This document shows, piece after piece, positions 47,366-60,330 of a stretch of 64,000 nt of DNA. The stretch spans positions 24,193,370 to 24,257,369 of the forward strand of contig NC_049904.1 in assembly GCF_001411555.2 (NCBI RefSeq). The letters are read 5' to 3'. Source of the DNA: Juglans regia. Lineage: Eukaryota > Streptophyta > Magnoliopsida > Fagales > Juglandaceae. The position numbers and the translations under genes are program-made. Each line of letters begins with the position of its first letter. Position 1 is the stretch's first letter. The notes beneath the pieces are model-generated. The model saw only the letters and a program-made list of their open reading frames with translations, had not been told where the DNA came from and did not search any database.

Positions 47366-47634
47366 AGGATTTCATTGCAGTCTATAAGCTAGTGGAGTAA
47401 TGAATTTTAGTGGTTAAGATGTTTGTTAAATTTATGGGCAGAAGAAGAAGAAGAAGCAGGTGGCAACAGATATAGCATTAATGTTCAGTTGGACACCAAA
47501 CTTGTATTTTCATTTCCACTACTTCCATTTAGATCTAGTACTTGTCATTTTCTTCTCATTCTTGCAGTACTATTAATGATTAATTAATTGAGATTAATTA
47601 ATGGAGGACTGGGGAGATATATGATCAAGATCAG

Positions 47635-47668
<34 letters not shown>

Positions 47669-48040
47669 AGGGAACAAATTAAGACTAGGGTATTTGTCAA
47701 ATGAACTCATCTTGGATCTCATGCATGTATGCATATATGCATGTACTCATGTTGATCTGGTTGAATATATAAATAAATTGAACAGATCATGATCAAAACA
47801 AAATTGATAAAAATTACAACAACAAATTAAAACTCTAGATCATCAATATAATTAACAAAATTATATTTCGAACCGATCGAATTGATCCAAAATTTAATAT
47901 TGTATGGTATATTAATGTCACAAAATCCTAATCTAATTGTCTTCCATTTTGATGCAAAACTATAGGAAAATGCATGTAATCCAAAACAAATTGAAACTAG
48001 AACAGTACAATATATATGACAGCAATTGGATTTATTGACC

Positions 48041-48078
<38 letters not shown>

Positions 48079-48620
48079 AAAATATAGTACTGCATGTAGT
48101 TTCTCCGAATTCTTTTTGTTTCTGAGTTAATTATAATATGAGAGAAATAAACAATAAAATGGTTTCTTAAATTCTTTTATCAATTTAATTAATAGTGTTT
48201 ATATTTGAAGGTTTATAAAAAAAAAGAAAAGTAGAACAAAAAATTAATAAATAATCTATTTATCAAGAGATTAATAATTATGAGGTTCCTTGAAGAAATT
48301 AATTGGTGAAAGCTTGGGAATTATTAGTAATTTTGATATATAGCAGCAAGATCACTATATATATTCAAGCAAAGAAAACATCAAAAATAGAATAATCTCT
48401 ATAATGGGGGCCACAGCAAAGCTAGAAAATAGACATAATGGGGGGAATGAAGTGCATTAAAAAAGTTTTTTTGGAGTGACCACAAGTAAAAAATAAAAAC
48501 ATTTTTCAGGTTCTTTTGGGATGCTGAAGGGCCATGCCAGCCTGCCTTCAGCATAGCTAGCCTAGCTACTAATTCCCCCGTTTTAAAGATCCCCACCTAA
48601 ATATTAATGGAGAAATTGAA
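47366..48620. other. AT-rich intergenic DNA, two TA microsatellites
   Basis: TA runs at 47635-47666 and 48045-48072. No gene seen. Confidence 0.5.
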
Positions 48621-48977
48621 GGCATGGTTTAAATTGCAAGAATTTTATTTAATCTCATCTTTTTTTTAATATTTAAATATTATAAATATAAATATTTTTT
48701 TAATTTTTAATTTTTTATCTAATTATTATAATTTTTTAAATTTTTTAAATAAAACATAAAAAATAATTTAATTTTTTTAAATTCAGAAATAACAATTATA
48801 TTAAAAAAATTCTATTCTAATATTATTTTAACTTTATAATATTTTTATTCAACTTTTTTATCTCATTTTTCAAAATTTCATAAAATATCTTAACTCAAAT
48901 AATTTTATTATTATTCACAAACTATCTCAATACTATTTACAGATCATCTCATATCATCTCACTGTCCAAACTAAGCC
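48621..48977. mobile_element. Tourist-like MITE, GATGAG family (copy 9)
   Basis: Starts GGCATGGTTTAAATTG and ends CCAAACTAAGCC, with catctcatatcatctcac near the right end and the shared AT-rich core. Confidence 0.7.
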
Positions 48978-49299
48978 TAAGTTCACAAGCTCTGAGTAAA
49001 ACCTAATTAATTAGAGCACACCCTTCATGCAGAGTAGGGCAACAAGCAAAATTAGCTATATGTTTCTAATTTCCCATTAATTAATTGATCAATTCTTTTG
49101 TATTTCTCTCAATAATACTATATATATATATATAATATTTTTCAGAAAAAGTTAATGATACATATTTTTTTTTTTTACAATTATTTTCATAATCGTGTAC
49201 GGTTAACAAAATTTGAAATTCAAATCAGACAGATCAAACTCAAAGTTGAAAAAAACTATAATATTTTTTATTATAATTGCATTGCACTGCTAAAATTAA

Positions 49300-49820
49300 A
49301 GCACTGTCATTGTCTAGCCAAATGCCAATGATTAGTCAAATTTTATCTAACTATTATTAAAGTAGTCTGTATTGAAATAGTCAAAACTTCAATGCTTCAT
49401 TTTTGAATTACAGTAAAGTCAAATTATTTTTCAAGTTTGGAGTTCTATTGTTCATCTCCAAAACAGTTTTTTAGTCTAAAAATATTCTCCAAATTCTATG
49501 ATTCTACAGTTCTACTATTCAGTTCGTTTTTTCCTTTCTTTTTTTTCTTCTCTTTCTTTAATTAGAGTGTATTTGTTGAATAATTAGGTTGAAAAAAAAT
49601 ATTTGGAAAATAATGATTTTAAGTAAAAATTAAATTATTAATTAATAAATTAAGTATATTTGTAAATTATTAAAATATATAATATTATATTATTATTTTA
49701 ATTTTAAAATAAATAATCTAATATAAATTAATATCTTTAATGACTTTAACTTTAACTAAAATTTCAATTTTTAATAAAATTTTAAACTTAACATAACTAG
49801 ACTATTGCCATTAATGCTCT
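49300..49820. mobile_element. Tourist-like MITE, GAGCATT family, diverged copy
   Basis: Left end gcactgtcattgtctagcca and right end tagactattgccattaatgc are imperfect inverted repeats that resemble the OAT intron 5 element at 10750-11218. The core shows the same attattaattaataaatta-type text. Confidence 0.5.
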
Positions 49821-50568
49821 TAGGTAGCTAGGCTGGCTAGCACCATATAAAAAGGTCAAAACATAATGGTACCAACATTGGCTTTGCTAAAAGTAAAACA
49901 GCCAAGGATTTTAGATTTGCTACAGTACTACAAGTGGCCAAGAAAATTTTATGATCTTTCATTATTATATTATTCCTTTATTTATTTTTTTTTGAAAAAT
50001 ATTTCTATCACAAAAAGATTTGATAAAAATAAATACATAAATTGACGTAATTTTATATGATAAATTAAATCTACTTTATAATAAAAATAACTTTACAATT
50101 TAATACATCACATTAAATCACGTCAATTTATAAATTTATTATTATAAAAATTTAGTCTTGCATGCATTTTACATATGTGTAGTATGAAATTTAGGTTTGC
50201 AAAATATATAAAAAAATAAAAACTTCAGGAGGGTTTACAATATTGTTAAGAGTAACTCTACGTATAGTTTTAAAGTATGTAAAAATTGAGTATTCTCTTC
50301 GAAAAAAAAGTTTGGTTCTCCAGTAAAAAGTAAATTTTTAATGTAGGTTGTAAATTTGTAACTTTTTTCAATGAGAGTACTAAGCGAGGTTCGCACAATC
50401 AAAAGCTGAACAAATCATTTCTCTAACATTGTTAATAAGTACCGTGTAGTTTTTATTATAAGAAAACTAGGTTAAATATTTGAGAGTGATTGACTATTTA
50501 TAACTCATAAGATCATTCATGTTTACATAGCACAATAGATAAAATGTGTACTAGCACTGATCATCAAT
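49821..50568. other. Intergenic, AT-rich
   Basis: No gene or clear element seen. Confidence 0.45.
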
Positions 50569-51394
50569 TAGAACTGGTACCTCTCTCCTCCCTGATCCCT
50601 CCCTCCCTCACTCCTTCATCCCTCTTCTTTCTAGTTTTGTATTTATTTTATTTATTTTTTTGTGTTTGTGTGTTTTTCTTTTAAAGTAGGGCGAAATGTT
50701 GATATGCTGTTCTTCGAAACTCGACGACCACCACGCGCTCCACTGCAAGATTTTCAAGATGCCAATCCTTCAGACGGGCGAAGAATCTCGTCAAATAGAG
50801 GCGGTGCGTGAGCTACACGCACGGTCCAAAGTGGCATCCACACGCCACTTCAAGGGGAGCTCTACTGCCATCACTCGCGACATTTCTAGAACTAGGGTTA
50901 TCGATTTCTTCAAACGCGATTGTTTGTTGTACTTCAAGAGTGACGAGTGTCCCTCACGCGCCACCACAGTCCCTGTATTTGCTTCTTTTATTTCTTTTAA
51001 AGTTGAAAATGCTGATCTATAGCTTTTCAAGCTGTATTTCGCTATTTTTTCATGTATTATTTATATTTTCTGTTATTTCCTTTGTTTTAGGTTAATAAAA
51101 AAAAAATAGTCTCTTGAACATTTTGTCTATAGAGTGAAAGTCCTCTCCTCTTCTGGAGGGTGGGGTTTGAAATTTCTGCATTAGGCAGAGTGTGGTCTTT
51201 CAGACGGTTTGTCTGTAGAAAGTTCTATAAGTTAAGACTATACTAGTCACAAAAAAATTTGTGTACTGGTGGAGCTTCAACCGTGAGTAGTTAGCTTGTA
51301 ATCTGAATTTTTTCTTGTATGTATCAATTATAGTTATAATTTCACTTTTATGAATGAATGAAGTCTATTTCTCATTAAACAAAAAATAGAACTG
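50569..51394 (+). mobile_element. Polyadenylated retroelement with short target duplication
   Basis: tagaactg lies at 50569-50576 and 51387-51394. The right copy follows ctcattaaacaaaaaa, a poly-A-like end. Between them are about 810 bp of more GC-rich sequence with a CT-rich start (50580-50630), an open frame of 108 codons at 50696-51022 (MLICCSSKLDDHH start, not recognised), a CT-rich middle and a 3' region like plant non-LTR tails. It could be a truncated LINE, a SINE-like element or a retrocopy. The duplication is short, so the boundaries are moderately supported. Confidence 0.45.
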
Positions 51395-51491
51395 ATATAT
51401 GATCGATGCATCATTTTGGAAATTATATATTAACTTAACTCCCAAGCTCTCAAGTTCATAATCATGTTACTAATATCCTAAGAAAGAGCTC

Positions 51492-51523
<32 letters not shown>

Positions 51524-53373
51524 ACCATATATAGATATTTATAAATTCAGATCGCATATAATTTAATATTTCACCCACCCAATATTACATGATATCGTGC
51601 ATCAAATAATATCAGAAAGCCTTAATTATTATTATTATTATTTCTGGGCAGAAAGTACCTTAATTATTAATTATGGAATTATAAAAAGACCTACTCCACA
51701 TACCAACTTAAAAGCTTCTCTTGTACAATTACAAATGTTCACGTCTTTAATGTGCATAAGTGTTCGTACGTTATATTAATTCATGTACTACAACCACGTT
51801 AAAGACTTTCTGAAAGTACGTACTTAGCCAATATATTTCTATATATAATTAATTATAATAATGGTTGAACATTAGATTTCAAACTACCTACATTTTCACG
51901 CCTAATATTTTAAAAAATAAATTTTATAAAAATTTATATTATTTTAAATTTTCATATGATACATTAGATCTATTTTATAATAAAAATAATTTTATAATCT
52001 AACGTATTACATTAAGACATGTCAATTTATAAATTAATTTTTATAAAATCTATGTACAGCTAAAGTATTTTTTTATTAATATATGCAAGAAAATGTTTTA
52101 ATATTTGGGTTTCATGAGAATTTTTTTTTTTTAAAAAAAAAATCAAAGTTTAGGTTAAGAATATTTATATACTGAAATTCCGATATGGTGCAAAAATTAA
52201 AAAAAAAACAAAAAACAAAAGAACTGCTTTTGAGATATTCATGTACATATAATTTAATATAACTATTTATAATTTATTCTCAACAAATCTCATGCATGAT
52301 TAATCCTAGATATTAGAGTACGCGCGCACTTGGCTCAAGAAAAGAAAAACATCCGGGTTTTTTTAAATTTTATTTTACTTAATCCATATAAATTAATCTA
52401 GCTAGGATAGACAGACTTGAGAATACTACTTTTTTCATTGAAAGTACAAAATACTCAGGTACAAAATATATTTATGATTGTAAATATATTTTTTTTTCAA
52501 ATAGATACTTTAGTTATTATACAAAAATAAACTCACAAACTGACATGATTTTATGTGATATGTTAGATTGTAAAATTATTTTTATTATAAAGCAGATCAA
52601 ACTTGTTATATAAAATTATGTTAGTTTATGAATTTATTTTAATAAAATATCTATGTGAAGGTAGCACTCCTTATTTTATTTTATTTATTTTTTATCAATC
52701 ATATATAATACTAAAACAAGCTGGTCATATTATTTCCATGAAACGAGCAAATATAGAAGTTATTGATTTATTCCTGATCAGGAAATTAAATCTAATTAAG
52801 TTGTTTGTGATCATTATGAGCAGTGCCATATAATATATACGTTTCTCATCAAAAGAAATATTGGTCCTAGTTTTATGTATATAAGAGATCATCAAAGAAT
52901 CAGGCTCTGAGTTTGAGTGAAATTTCATTTTTCAATGTTATTTTATCTAATGCTGATGTGATCATCATGTATAGATCATCAATATCTATGGTGCATGTAT
53001 GTTGATCAGGATTTATATATGATCATTACTATTGTATATATAGAGTTTTTCTATTCATTATTCTTACATTACACATCTCTTAAAAAAAAAATGTTCCCGT
53101 TTGGAATTTAAATTGAATTTCTCAATTCAGTATAATTTTAAACTGAATCTAACATCCAAACACTCAACTTTCAAATTACTAAATTCATCTCAATTAAAAA
53201 TATTTTTATAGGTGGGACTCACAACCTTTTCAACTCAACACTTTTTTAAATGCATGACCCATAATATTTTTTAACTTCTTAATAATATATCTAAATTTAT
53301 CTTAACATTTAAATATATTTAAATTCATCTTAAGTAGATTTTATAAAATTTATTTTATTATTTTAATTCACTA

Positions 53374-53420
<47 letters not shown>

Positions 53421-56267
53421 GTGAGGTCTTATTTTAATATGGTACTATCGATCCCAACAGCTAACTAGCTAATTCTCAAAGACATTTACACATGTAAATC
53501 ATTCAGAGATCAGTAGCTAGCTGGTAAGGGCACTCTTTCCAGATATCGAGCTTATGAATACATGCAGACCTAATTTTATTAGCTGACACGTCATTAAATC
53601 CATTGGAAATTTTGAAAAAATAAATATTCATGAATGCACCTGCTTGCATGGTCAATATTTGCATGCGGGTATACCTACCTACACTCAGGCCCGTCAGGGT
53701 GACTGCATATTATTAATATGAAAGCCGCTTTGGAGCAGTCAATCTGTTGTGAAGTATTTAATAACCTCCAAATGAAAGGTTGTCACATAAAAAATTATGC
53801 ATAAATTAACTTAAGATCATCACATCTAATCAAGAGTCCTGAAACCAATATCGTCCAAGCCTTCAACCCTACTATCGTCCAAGCCGCAGGAGTCGAAGTT
53901 CTAGTATACAAAATTGTCGTGAGTTTCTTGTTCTTTGTCGAAACTCCAATATACACATCGAAGTTCTAGTATATGAAATCAAAAGATTAACTCTTTATTT
54001 TTCCAAGTCAAACATGTCGGACGGCTTTGCGTATTTTTGGGACAAATCAAGTTAACAATAGTATTCCATCTCTATCTGTCTCTCTCAGGACTAGAATTAT
54101 CATAGAGACCTACGTAGAAGTGGAGCATTTTTCTTTTTCCTCGTTTGCGGCAAAGACTTCAACACACTCTTGCTATTTTATGGAGTTATGTATGTACATA
54201 GACGGCAGTGCATATCAAGTTTCCTAATCTGGTTATTCTCGGTCTCACTTTAATTTCAAGTGAAAAGCCCAGACGAATGCAGACGAAAACTTGCCCTACG
54301 CCACAAACTCGGTCTGAGATTTTATTAATTTTTCTAGAAATTAAATATTGGTCAAGAAATATTTAGATTTGAGAAAAAAAAAAAGAAAGAAAATAATCAT
54401 GCGGATATGGAAATGAAGATCTTCAGATCACAGAATCTACCAAACAAGCAAAGGTACCCCCAAATAAAGAGATTGAAATTGGAAATAAAGATCTTCAAAC
54501 CTACAGAGGAGATGTTCTGGACTTTGGATGGTAAGGGGTGGAGAGGGGTGTTTCCGTGCTAGAGCAGAGAGGGTCGTCACCAAGCTATCCTCGTGTGAGT
54601 TCTGTGCCACGAGATGGAGAGGGGATGAGGGATGGTCACCGTGCGTGATCTCTTGCAGTGGGTGAGTGGGGGCACATTCTATAATTAGTGAGATGCCTAT
54701 GTGGCACTCAGTCATTGGATGACTGTTATTTAGATATAAACAGCTGACCGGTTAGAAGATTAACTCTATTAATATACGTATATCTCAAACTTTTTATAAC
54801 TCATAAAAAAAACACAAGAAGTATTGTACATGTTGCATGTGTATGCATGCAATATGCATACATACATACATCCACATATATATGTGCATGTATAGACATA
54901 GATCATGATATTATTCTTCTTAATTATCATTGGCTAGCTTAATTTATAGGTCATCTTGTTTCCCTAATTTTAAATTTTTAATTAGGGAAAATTAAAAACA
55001 ATAATATTAATTAGTGAGTGTTAAAAAAAACGATAACTCATTGCTTTTTTTAACTTAGAGATAAGAATCCTATGAAACGAAAATAAAATTGTAATTATAA
55101 GTAAAAACGAGGGTTGATTTCAAGGAGGATTGGGGGGCAAATTAGTAATTTTAACACTATACAGTACCACCACCCCAAATGTCGAGTTGGGAGAAGAACT
55201 GATCATGAGTCTAGTAGACATGAAAGATAGCTTTTGAGGGTCATTGTCTAATTAAACCCAATTTGATTTGTTTAAAGCAAAGATAGATTTAAGGGCTTTT
55301 AGGATTTAATTAATGTATGATAAGACTTATTGGTCCCTGCGATCAAGCAATGATGTGTCTCTCTAATGTGCTTCCCACATTAATTAATTATATATATTCT
55401 TGATCATTTAATTTAATATTATTATTATTACTCTACGATCCTACATATCTACTATACTATATATATTTTAATTAATTATTTAATTAATGAAATAATTACA
55501 TGATATATATCATGTGGATAGCAGTAGCTGTAGTAGTACTAGCTAGCTAGCTAGCATTTGATGGGCCATGCATGCATGCGTGCTTGCTTATATGGCCATG
55601 GAAAGTTGGAAACAGCACTGTAACCCACTGCTTCCGGTGGGAAACAGAAGTACTACTCATCATTTATATACTAATGTTAGGTATAAATTTTAAATAAATA
55701 AATTTTATAAAAATTTTTACTTTTTAACTTTTTTTTATAAAAGTTATGCCTATTGTTAATCTGTTTTTATAAAAATTAAAGAACATGCTATAATATAAGA
55801 ATTAATCTGTTTAAATTAAAAGGCAAACAACAAAAAATTTAATTTTAATATTTAGGTCAAACTTATAGTAATGAAACTTATTATATTATTTATATATATA
55901 TATATGTCATAATTTATTGAAGAATAATTGGAATTAATTAACCCTGGGGACGAGGAACTAGCTGAGTTAATTCCTAATTAAGGACCTAATTAAAGTACTA
56001 GATTATCTCTAAGCTACTAGTTAGCTGGTCCCACATTTTATCTTAGCTAGGCATATATATATATATATATATATATATAAGAAATTAAATACATGAATTA
56101 ATATTCGACTTTGATCACGTTTGGTTAATTCTTATAACTAACTCAAATAAGTTCTTTAAGGTTATTTATGGACTTGTCTCAACTACTACCTACGTACGTA
56201 GTACTCGAAAGTCATGTCAATAAATAAATATATATATATATATTGACTTGTAAATTATGCCTATTGT
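51395..56267. other. AT-rich intergenic DNA with microsatellites
   Basis: TA/CA microsatellites at 53380-53420 and 56052-56079, and an old repeat at about 53100-53370 related to 34427-34696. A GC-richer patch at 54500-54720 has an open frame of 92 codons on the minus strand (54437-54715) with no recognisable product. No gene supported. Confidence 0.5.
53380..53420. repeat. (TA)n(CA)n microsatellite
   Basis: About 14 TA units followed by six CA units. Confidence 0.95.
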
Positions 56268-56977
56268 TAGGGGTGTAAACTCAAACCGGAAAACCGGAAA
56301 ACCGGACCGGACCGGACTGGTTTTACCGGTTTTGAACCGGTCCGGTCCGGAACCGGTTTTTAAAACGTAAAAACCGGCCGGTTCCGGAATTTTTTGGACC
56401 GGACCGAACCGGACCGGACTGGTTGATTAAAAAAAAATAAAAATTAATATTTTTATATATAAGTTTTATACAAAATATTTTATATATATTAAATATTAAT
56501 ATATATAAGTTTTATATATAATGTATAATTATAAATTTTTATGTGAAATTTTATATATAACATATATATTCATATATGAAATAATTTCTTATTATAATTT
56601 ATAAATTATTACATAAAATGTTAATACTAAATCACTAAAAGTTTATAACTAATACTAATATATAACTTATAACTATACCAATAGTCTAATATTAATACTA
56701 TTATATAGTCTAATATATTAATAAAAGTATAAAATAGTTTTTTTTAAATCAATTTTTTTTTTTATAAACAAATTTTTAATGACAAATTGTGAAATTTATA
56801 TTTTTAAAAAACCGGAAAATCGGACCGGACCGGACCGGAAACCGGTAAAACCGGAAGTACCGGTTTAGGAGGGTAACCGGTGCGTAATCGGTTTTGAAAA
56901 ATATAAAACCGGTACATACCGGTTCGGTCCTAGATTTTATCCAAAACCGGACCGGACTGGACCGGTTACACCCCTAC
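56268..56977. mobile_element. CCGG-rich inverted-repeat element
   Basis: Left end taggggtgtaaac and right end ggttacacccctac are inverted. The first about 160 bp and last about 170 bp are packed with accgg/ccggt words (for example ggaccggaccggactgg), while the core of about 380 bp is almost pure A/T. Host duplication not certain. A plant MITE type of unclear superfamily, and the best preserved of the GC-word elements here. Confidence 0.8.
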
Positions 56978-57351
56978 TTAACATCGTAGTACTATTTTGT
57001 ATGTCTTTGGATTAGATTTCAGAAACTCAGATCTTTAAAATTGGACATGCAAAAATGAAAAATAAAGAAGCTAAGAAAGGGAGGTATTGTGGTCGGGAGT
57101 CTCCGATATTAAAATCACTAGAGTATTTGAACAAAAACTTGATTTGATCTTTTAGCCTGGATGCACGGAGCGATATTCTCATATTGGAGCTCGGGTCCAA
57201 CGGAGTACACTCTTCATCCATCTAATGTTTATGAGTTTTGAGGACATAGATCGACATAGGATTTAAGCTAACGTACTGCCATAGGATTTATTAATTTGAT
57301 GAATAACTATAGTTTTAGGTTTTTCAAATCTCACGTCATTCTTTTGAAAAA

Positions 57352-57356
57352 GTGGG
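57352..57356. repeat. Target-site duplication of solo LTR, left copy
   Basis: GTGGG here and at 58395-58399, directly outside TG and CA of the LTR. Confidence 0.75.
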
Positions 57357-58394
57357 TGTTGGGGAAATATTTTAGTTGATTGGTATATTCTTGTGAAAAC
57401 TTGTGTAAAATTGAGTTGTAACAAGTGTTGAAGTTGTGTAACATGAAAAAGATTGAAGTGTGCTCAACACGGCTCAACTGGCGCTTGAGCGGAACCTTGC
57501 TCAATGTGCACTCGACTCAGCGGTCTAGTGGAACCCATACAGAGAGGTTCGCTCGATGTGCGCTCGACTCAGCGCTCGAGCGGAATCCATACAGAGAGGT
57601 TTGCTCGATTTACGCTCGACTCAGCGCTCGAGCGGAACCCATATAGAGAGATTCGCTCGATGTGCGCTCGACTCAGCGCTCGAGCAGAACTCTTCCAAAG
57701 AGGTTCGCTCGACTTGCGCTCGACATCTCGCTCGAGCTAATGTTCAAGATAACTTAAAATTCAGGATTTTGAGCGCCGTGATTTGTTGGGACTATATATA
57801 GAACAACTTATTTCTGTTATTTTGTGTGGAGAAACATAGCAAAAACCCTAGGTGCTTCCAAGAGCCATTGAGAGAAACTTTCCTTTCATTGTTGAATCTC
57901 TCTTGGACAAACACATCTCCACCACACCACACTCAAGATCAAATCTTATTCAAAGTCCATTGAAGTGGACGTGTTGATTGTCCAGAAGGTTTCCAGAGCT
58001 GCTGTTGATACAGAGATTGAGAGGTTATCGTGGGAAGCTATAGAAGGTCGGAGTTCTGACACTACATGCGTGTAGAGATCGAGTGGGTCACTCGTGGTGT
58101 TGCAAGCCAAGTTTAGGAACTACAAAGGTTTTGTGAGTGCCTCTATATTGGTTGTAACAAACTTTTTTCTATAGTGGATTTTAGATGGTGGCTTACACCC
58201 GGAGTGGTTTTAGAATTTGAAGACGTTCTTCAAATGAGTTTCCACTTCGTGACCAAATCTCTGTGTTGATTATTTGTATGATTTGTTTCATCTTTTAATT
58301 GCTTATTTGTCTTATATTTTATTACACCAAAAAATTTGAACTGCACCTATTCACCCCTGTAGGTGTTGTATGGGAAAGAACCACTGCTTTTTCA
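57357..58394 (+). mobile_element. Solo LTR of a Copia-type retrotransposon
   Basis: 1038 bp from TGTTGGGGAAAT to CTTTTTCA, flanked by the 5-bp repeat GTGGG on both sides. It contains a TATA box (ctatatatag, about 57791-57800) with the expected transcript leader after it. Near the 3' end is aatttgaactgcacctattc then acccctgtaggtgttg, text I recall from Copia LTR ends. No primer-binding site or coding region adjoins it, so the internal part was lost by LTR recombination. The TATA-proximal part is preceded by the 52-bp tandem array. Confidence 0.8.
57480..57740 (+). repeat. 52-bp tandem array inside the LTR
   Basis: The word ctcgactcag recurs at 57511, 57563, 57615 and 57667, with a fifth, diverged register (ctcgacatct) at 57719: an exact 52-bp period. 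Units contain gcgctcgagcgg with the palindrome CTCGAG. As 52 is not a multiple of three and the unit lacks stops, all three plus-strand frames stay open. It lies just upstream of the LTR TATA box, so an enhancer-like role is possible. Confidence 0.9.
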
Positions 58395-58497
58395 GTGGGG
58401 GTCTATCATTAAAAGAATAATTTTTTTTTTTTTTTTTATGTAGGTTTTAGATTTATCCAATTTTTTCAAATAAAATTGCTAGAGATACAAAATGATT

Positions 58498-58888
58498 CTA
58501 TAAAAAGATCTCACACACTGATGTGACATACTGTCAGTGTGCCACGCTCTCCCCTACTCCCCTTTTTCCTCTCCCTTTCCCAATCCCTCATTGACGTCGC
58601 CGCCGAAGCTTCCTCGCCGACATCGCTACACACCCCTTACCTTCCTCGCCACTCGCTGACATCGCCCTTCACCGCAGCTCTGTCATCTTCCTCGCCTCCA
58701 TCACTGACATCAGAACATTGTCGTCGTCGTTGCTGCCGCCCCTCACTAACGATACGAGATCTCTCTCTTCTCTTGGTCAGGCGGAGGGGGTGGGGGAAGT
58801 AGAATTGAAAGGAAACCAAAAAAAAAAAACCTTAACTGGCATGGTAGCGTGCCACGACAGTTTGTGGGATCCCTTTCTGTCTATATAG
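58498..58888. mobile_element. Inverted-repeat element with GC-rich cargo
   Basis: Left gatctcacacactg plus gtgccacgct (58539-58548) and right agcgtgccac (58846-58855) plus cagtttgtgggatc are inverted. Between them is a GC-rich Pro/Ser-type open frame (58539-58802) that I regard as captured or low-complexity sequence, not a gene. Confidence 0.5.
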
Positions 58889-60330
58889 TCTATTTTTTTC
58901 AAATGGGTGCGCAAAATTTACATACTCTAAAACTTCAAATATCATTTCTCTTATTTCATTATTCTCAATGTATTTTTCAGTTTCTTGACAAAACCTGCTC
59001 CTATCTATATCTTTCCTAACCGTACGTCAATTTCCAATGAGGTACCTTTAGATGAAATCAATTAATTTGTAAAAGATCCTTTAATTGTATGGAGCTAGCT
59101 AGCATGATCCCGTGTAAAAATAACTTGCGTGCTTATACCCATTTGAAAAAAATGCCCAATACATCAGTTTTTGCAAGGCTTGGGAAAAGTTATGCTTCGC
59201 TTGGTGCGTTGTCATGATACTAACACAAGTTCGATCCGTCCAGTATCGCTTGCTTATAATATAAACAACTTTGTGTCGAAATGCTCCATTCTTAGCTGTG
59301 CGCCTGTAATTTTGTGATTGAGCTATTTCCGAATATTCAAAGAGGTGCACAAAATTTCAGCTTGTACTTTGTACCAGTTTGGCTAGATCTGTGGATGTGT
59401 GGTCGAGTGGTACTTGCCTTGAGTTGCCTTTTGTTCTGTGTTTGTTTCGCTACCTAGGTACCTTTGGTATTGGAGGGAGCTCACTTGATTCGATCCTTCA
59501 TATATAGAAGTTGATTTACTTTCATCTCTTTTCGTCTTGTTATGGGGGCCGGGAGAGGTAGAAATAAGGAATATTTAGAGGCAGCTGAAGGGACTGGGGA
59601 ATCAATACCATGTACACAATACTCCACATGCATGCATTACTCTCAAGATTTGAAGCTCCAGTTTTTTTCTTCAATTAAATTTGTTTTGTGTTTGTCTTTT
59701 GAGTGTGTGGCTGCCCGCGGGCCAGTGCCTCCGTGCACGTGGTTGGTTGGTTGTGCAGGCTTGTGTGTAGCTTAGTGCAGGTGTGCATGGATTATTGTAT
59801 GTCATGGAGTCTTTGTATCGAGAGATCATGTGCGCGCGCGGCTAGCTAGTCGGATAGAGATATTAGATATTGCTGGTGTTTATAACTACTGTCTGGCTGT
59901 GAAATTATATAGTAGTTCACGATACTGCAGATAATACATGCGTGGATCGTGAGTCAGGCAGCTTGATTAATAATTTGGGTTGCTGGACACAGCTAGCTCA
60001 AGTGTCGTGCAAGAATATATATGATAGAATACACGCTGCATGGATCTCTCGTAGATTCATGAGACCAGCTCCCATGCATTTAAGGAGATTAGGTTAGCGG
60101 GTTTTGTCAAATAAGGGAGTGGAGTGCTATGTACATTGGGATCATCATTCTAATTTAATGCTTAATTTGAGTTTCATACAATATACCTTTATATTTTTTT
60201 TTTAAACTAATACAATTAACATTTAAAAAACCTACCACTTGTAAATTTTGAAAAAGTATCGTGTGTATGTTCTACAATATATACTAATCTAAAGATATTT
60301 TTGGATTAACTTAAAGTGGTAGCGGATACT
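58889..60330. other. Intergenic, no gene recognised
   Basis: Balanced to AT-rich sequence. A chance tRNA-like A box near 59398 was considered and rejected. No coding segment supported. Confidence 0.45.

Noticed and set aside
54411..54499. Direct repeat ggaaatgaagatcttca / ggaaataaagatcttca as a further micro-insertion
   Set aside because: The 50-bp spacer has no poly-A or LINE tail, so it does not fit the pattern.
57480..57740. Regular repeats that could suggest a CRISPR-like array
   Set aside because: Units are contiguous with no unique spacers, lie in a plant LTR and contain no adjacent cas-type genes.
59397..59496. tRNA-like A box (gtggtcgagtgg) and B-box-like gattcgatcc
   Set aside because: The boxes are about 87 bp apart, no acceptor stem or cloverleaf can be formed, and no SINE-like tail follows. 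Treated as chance.
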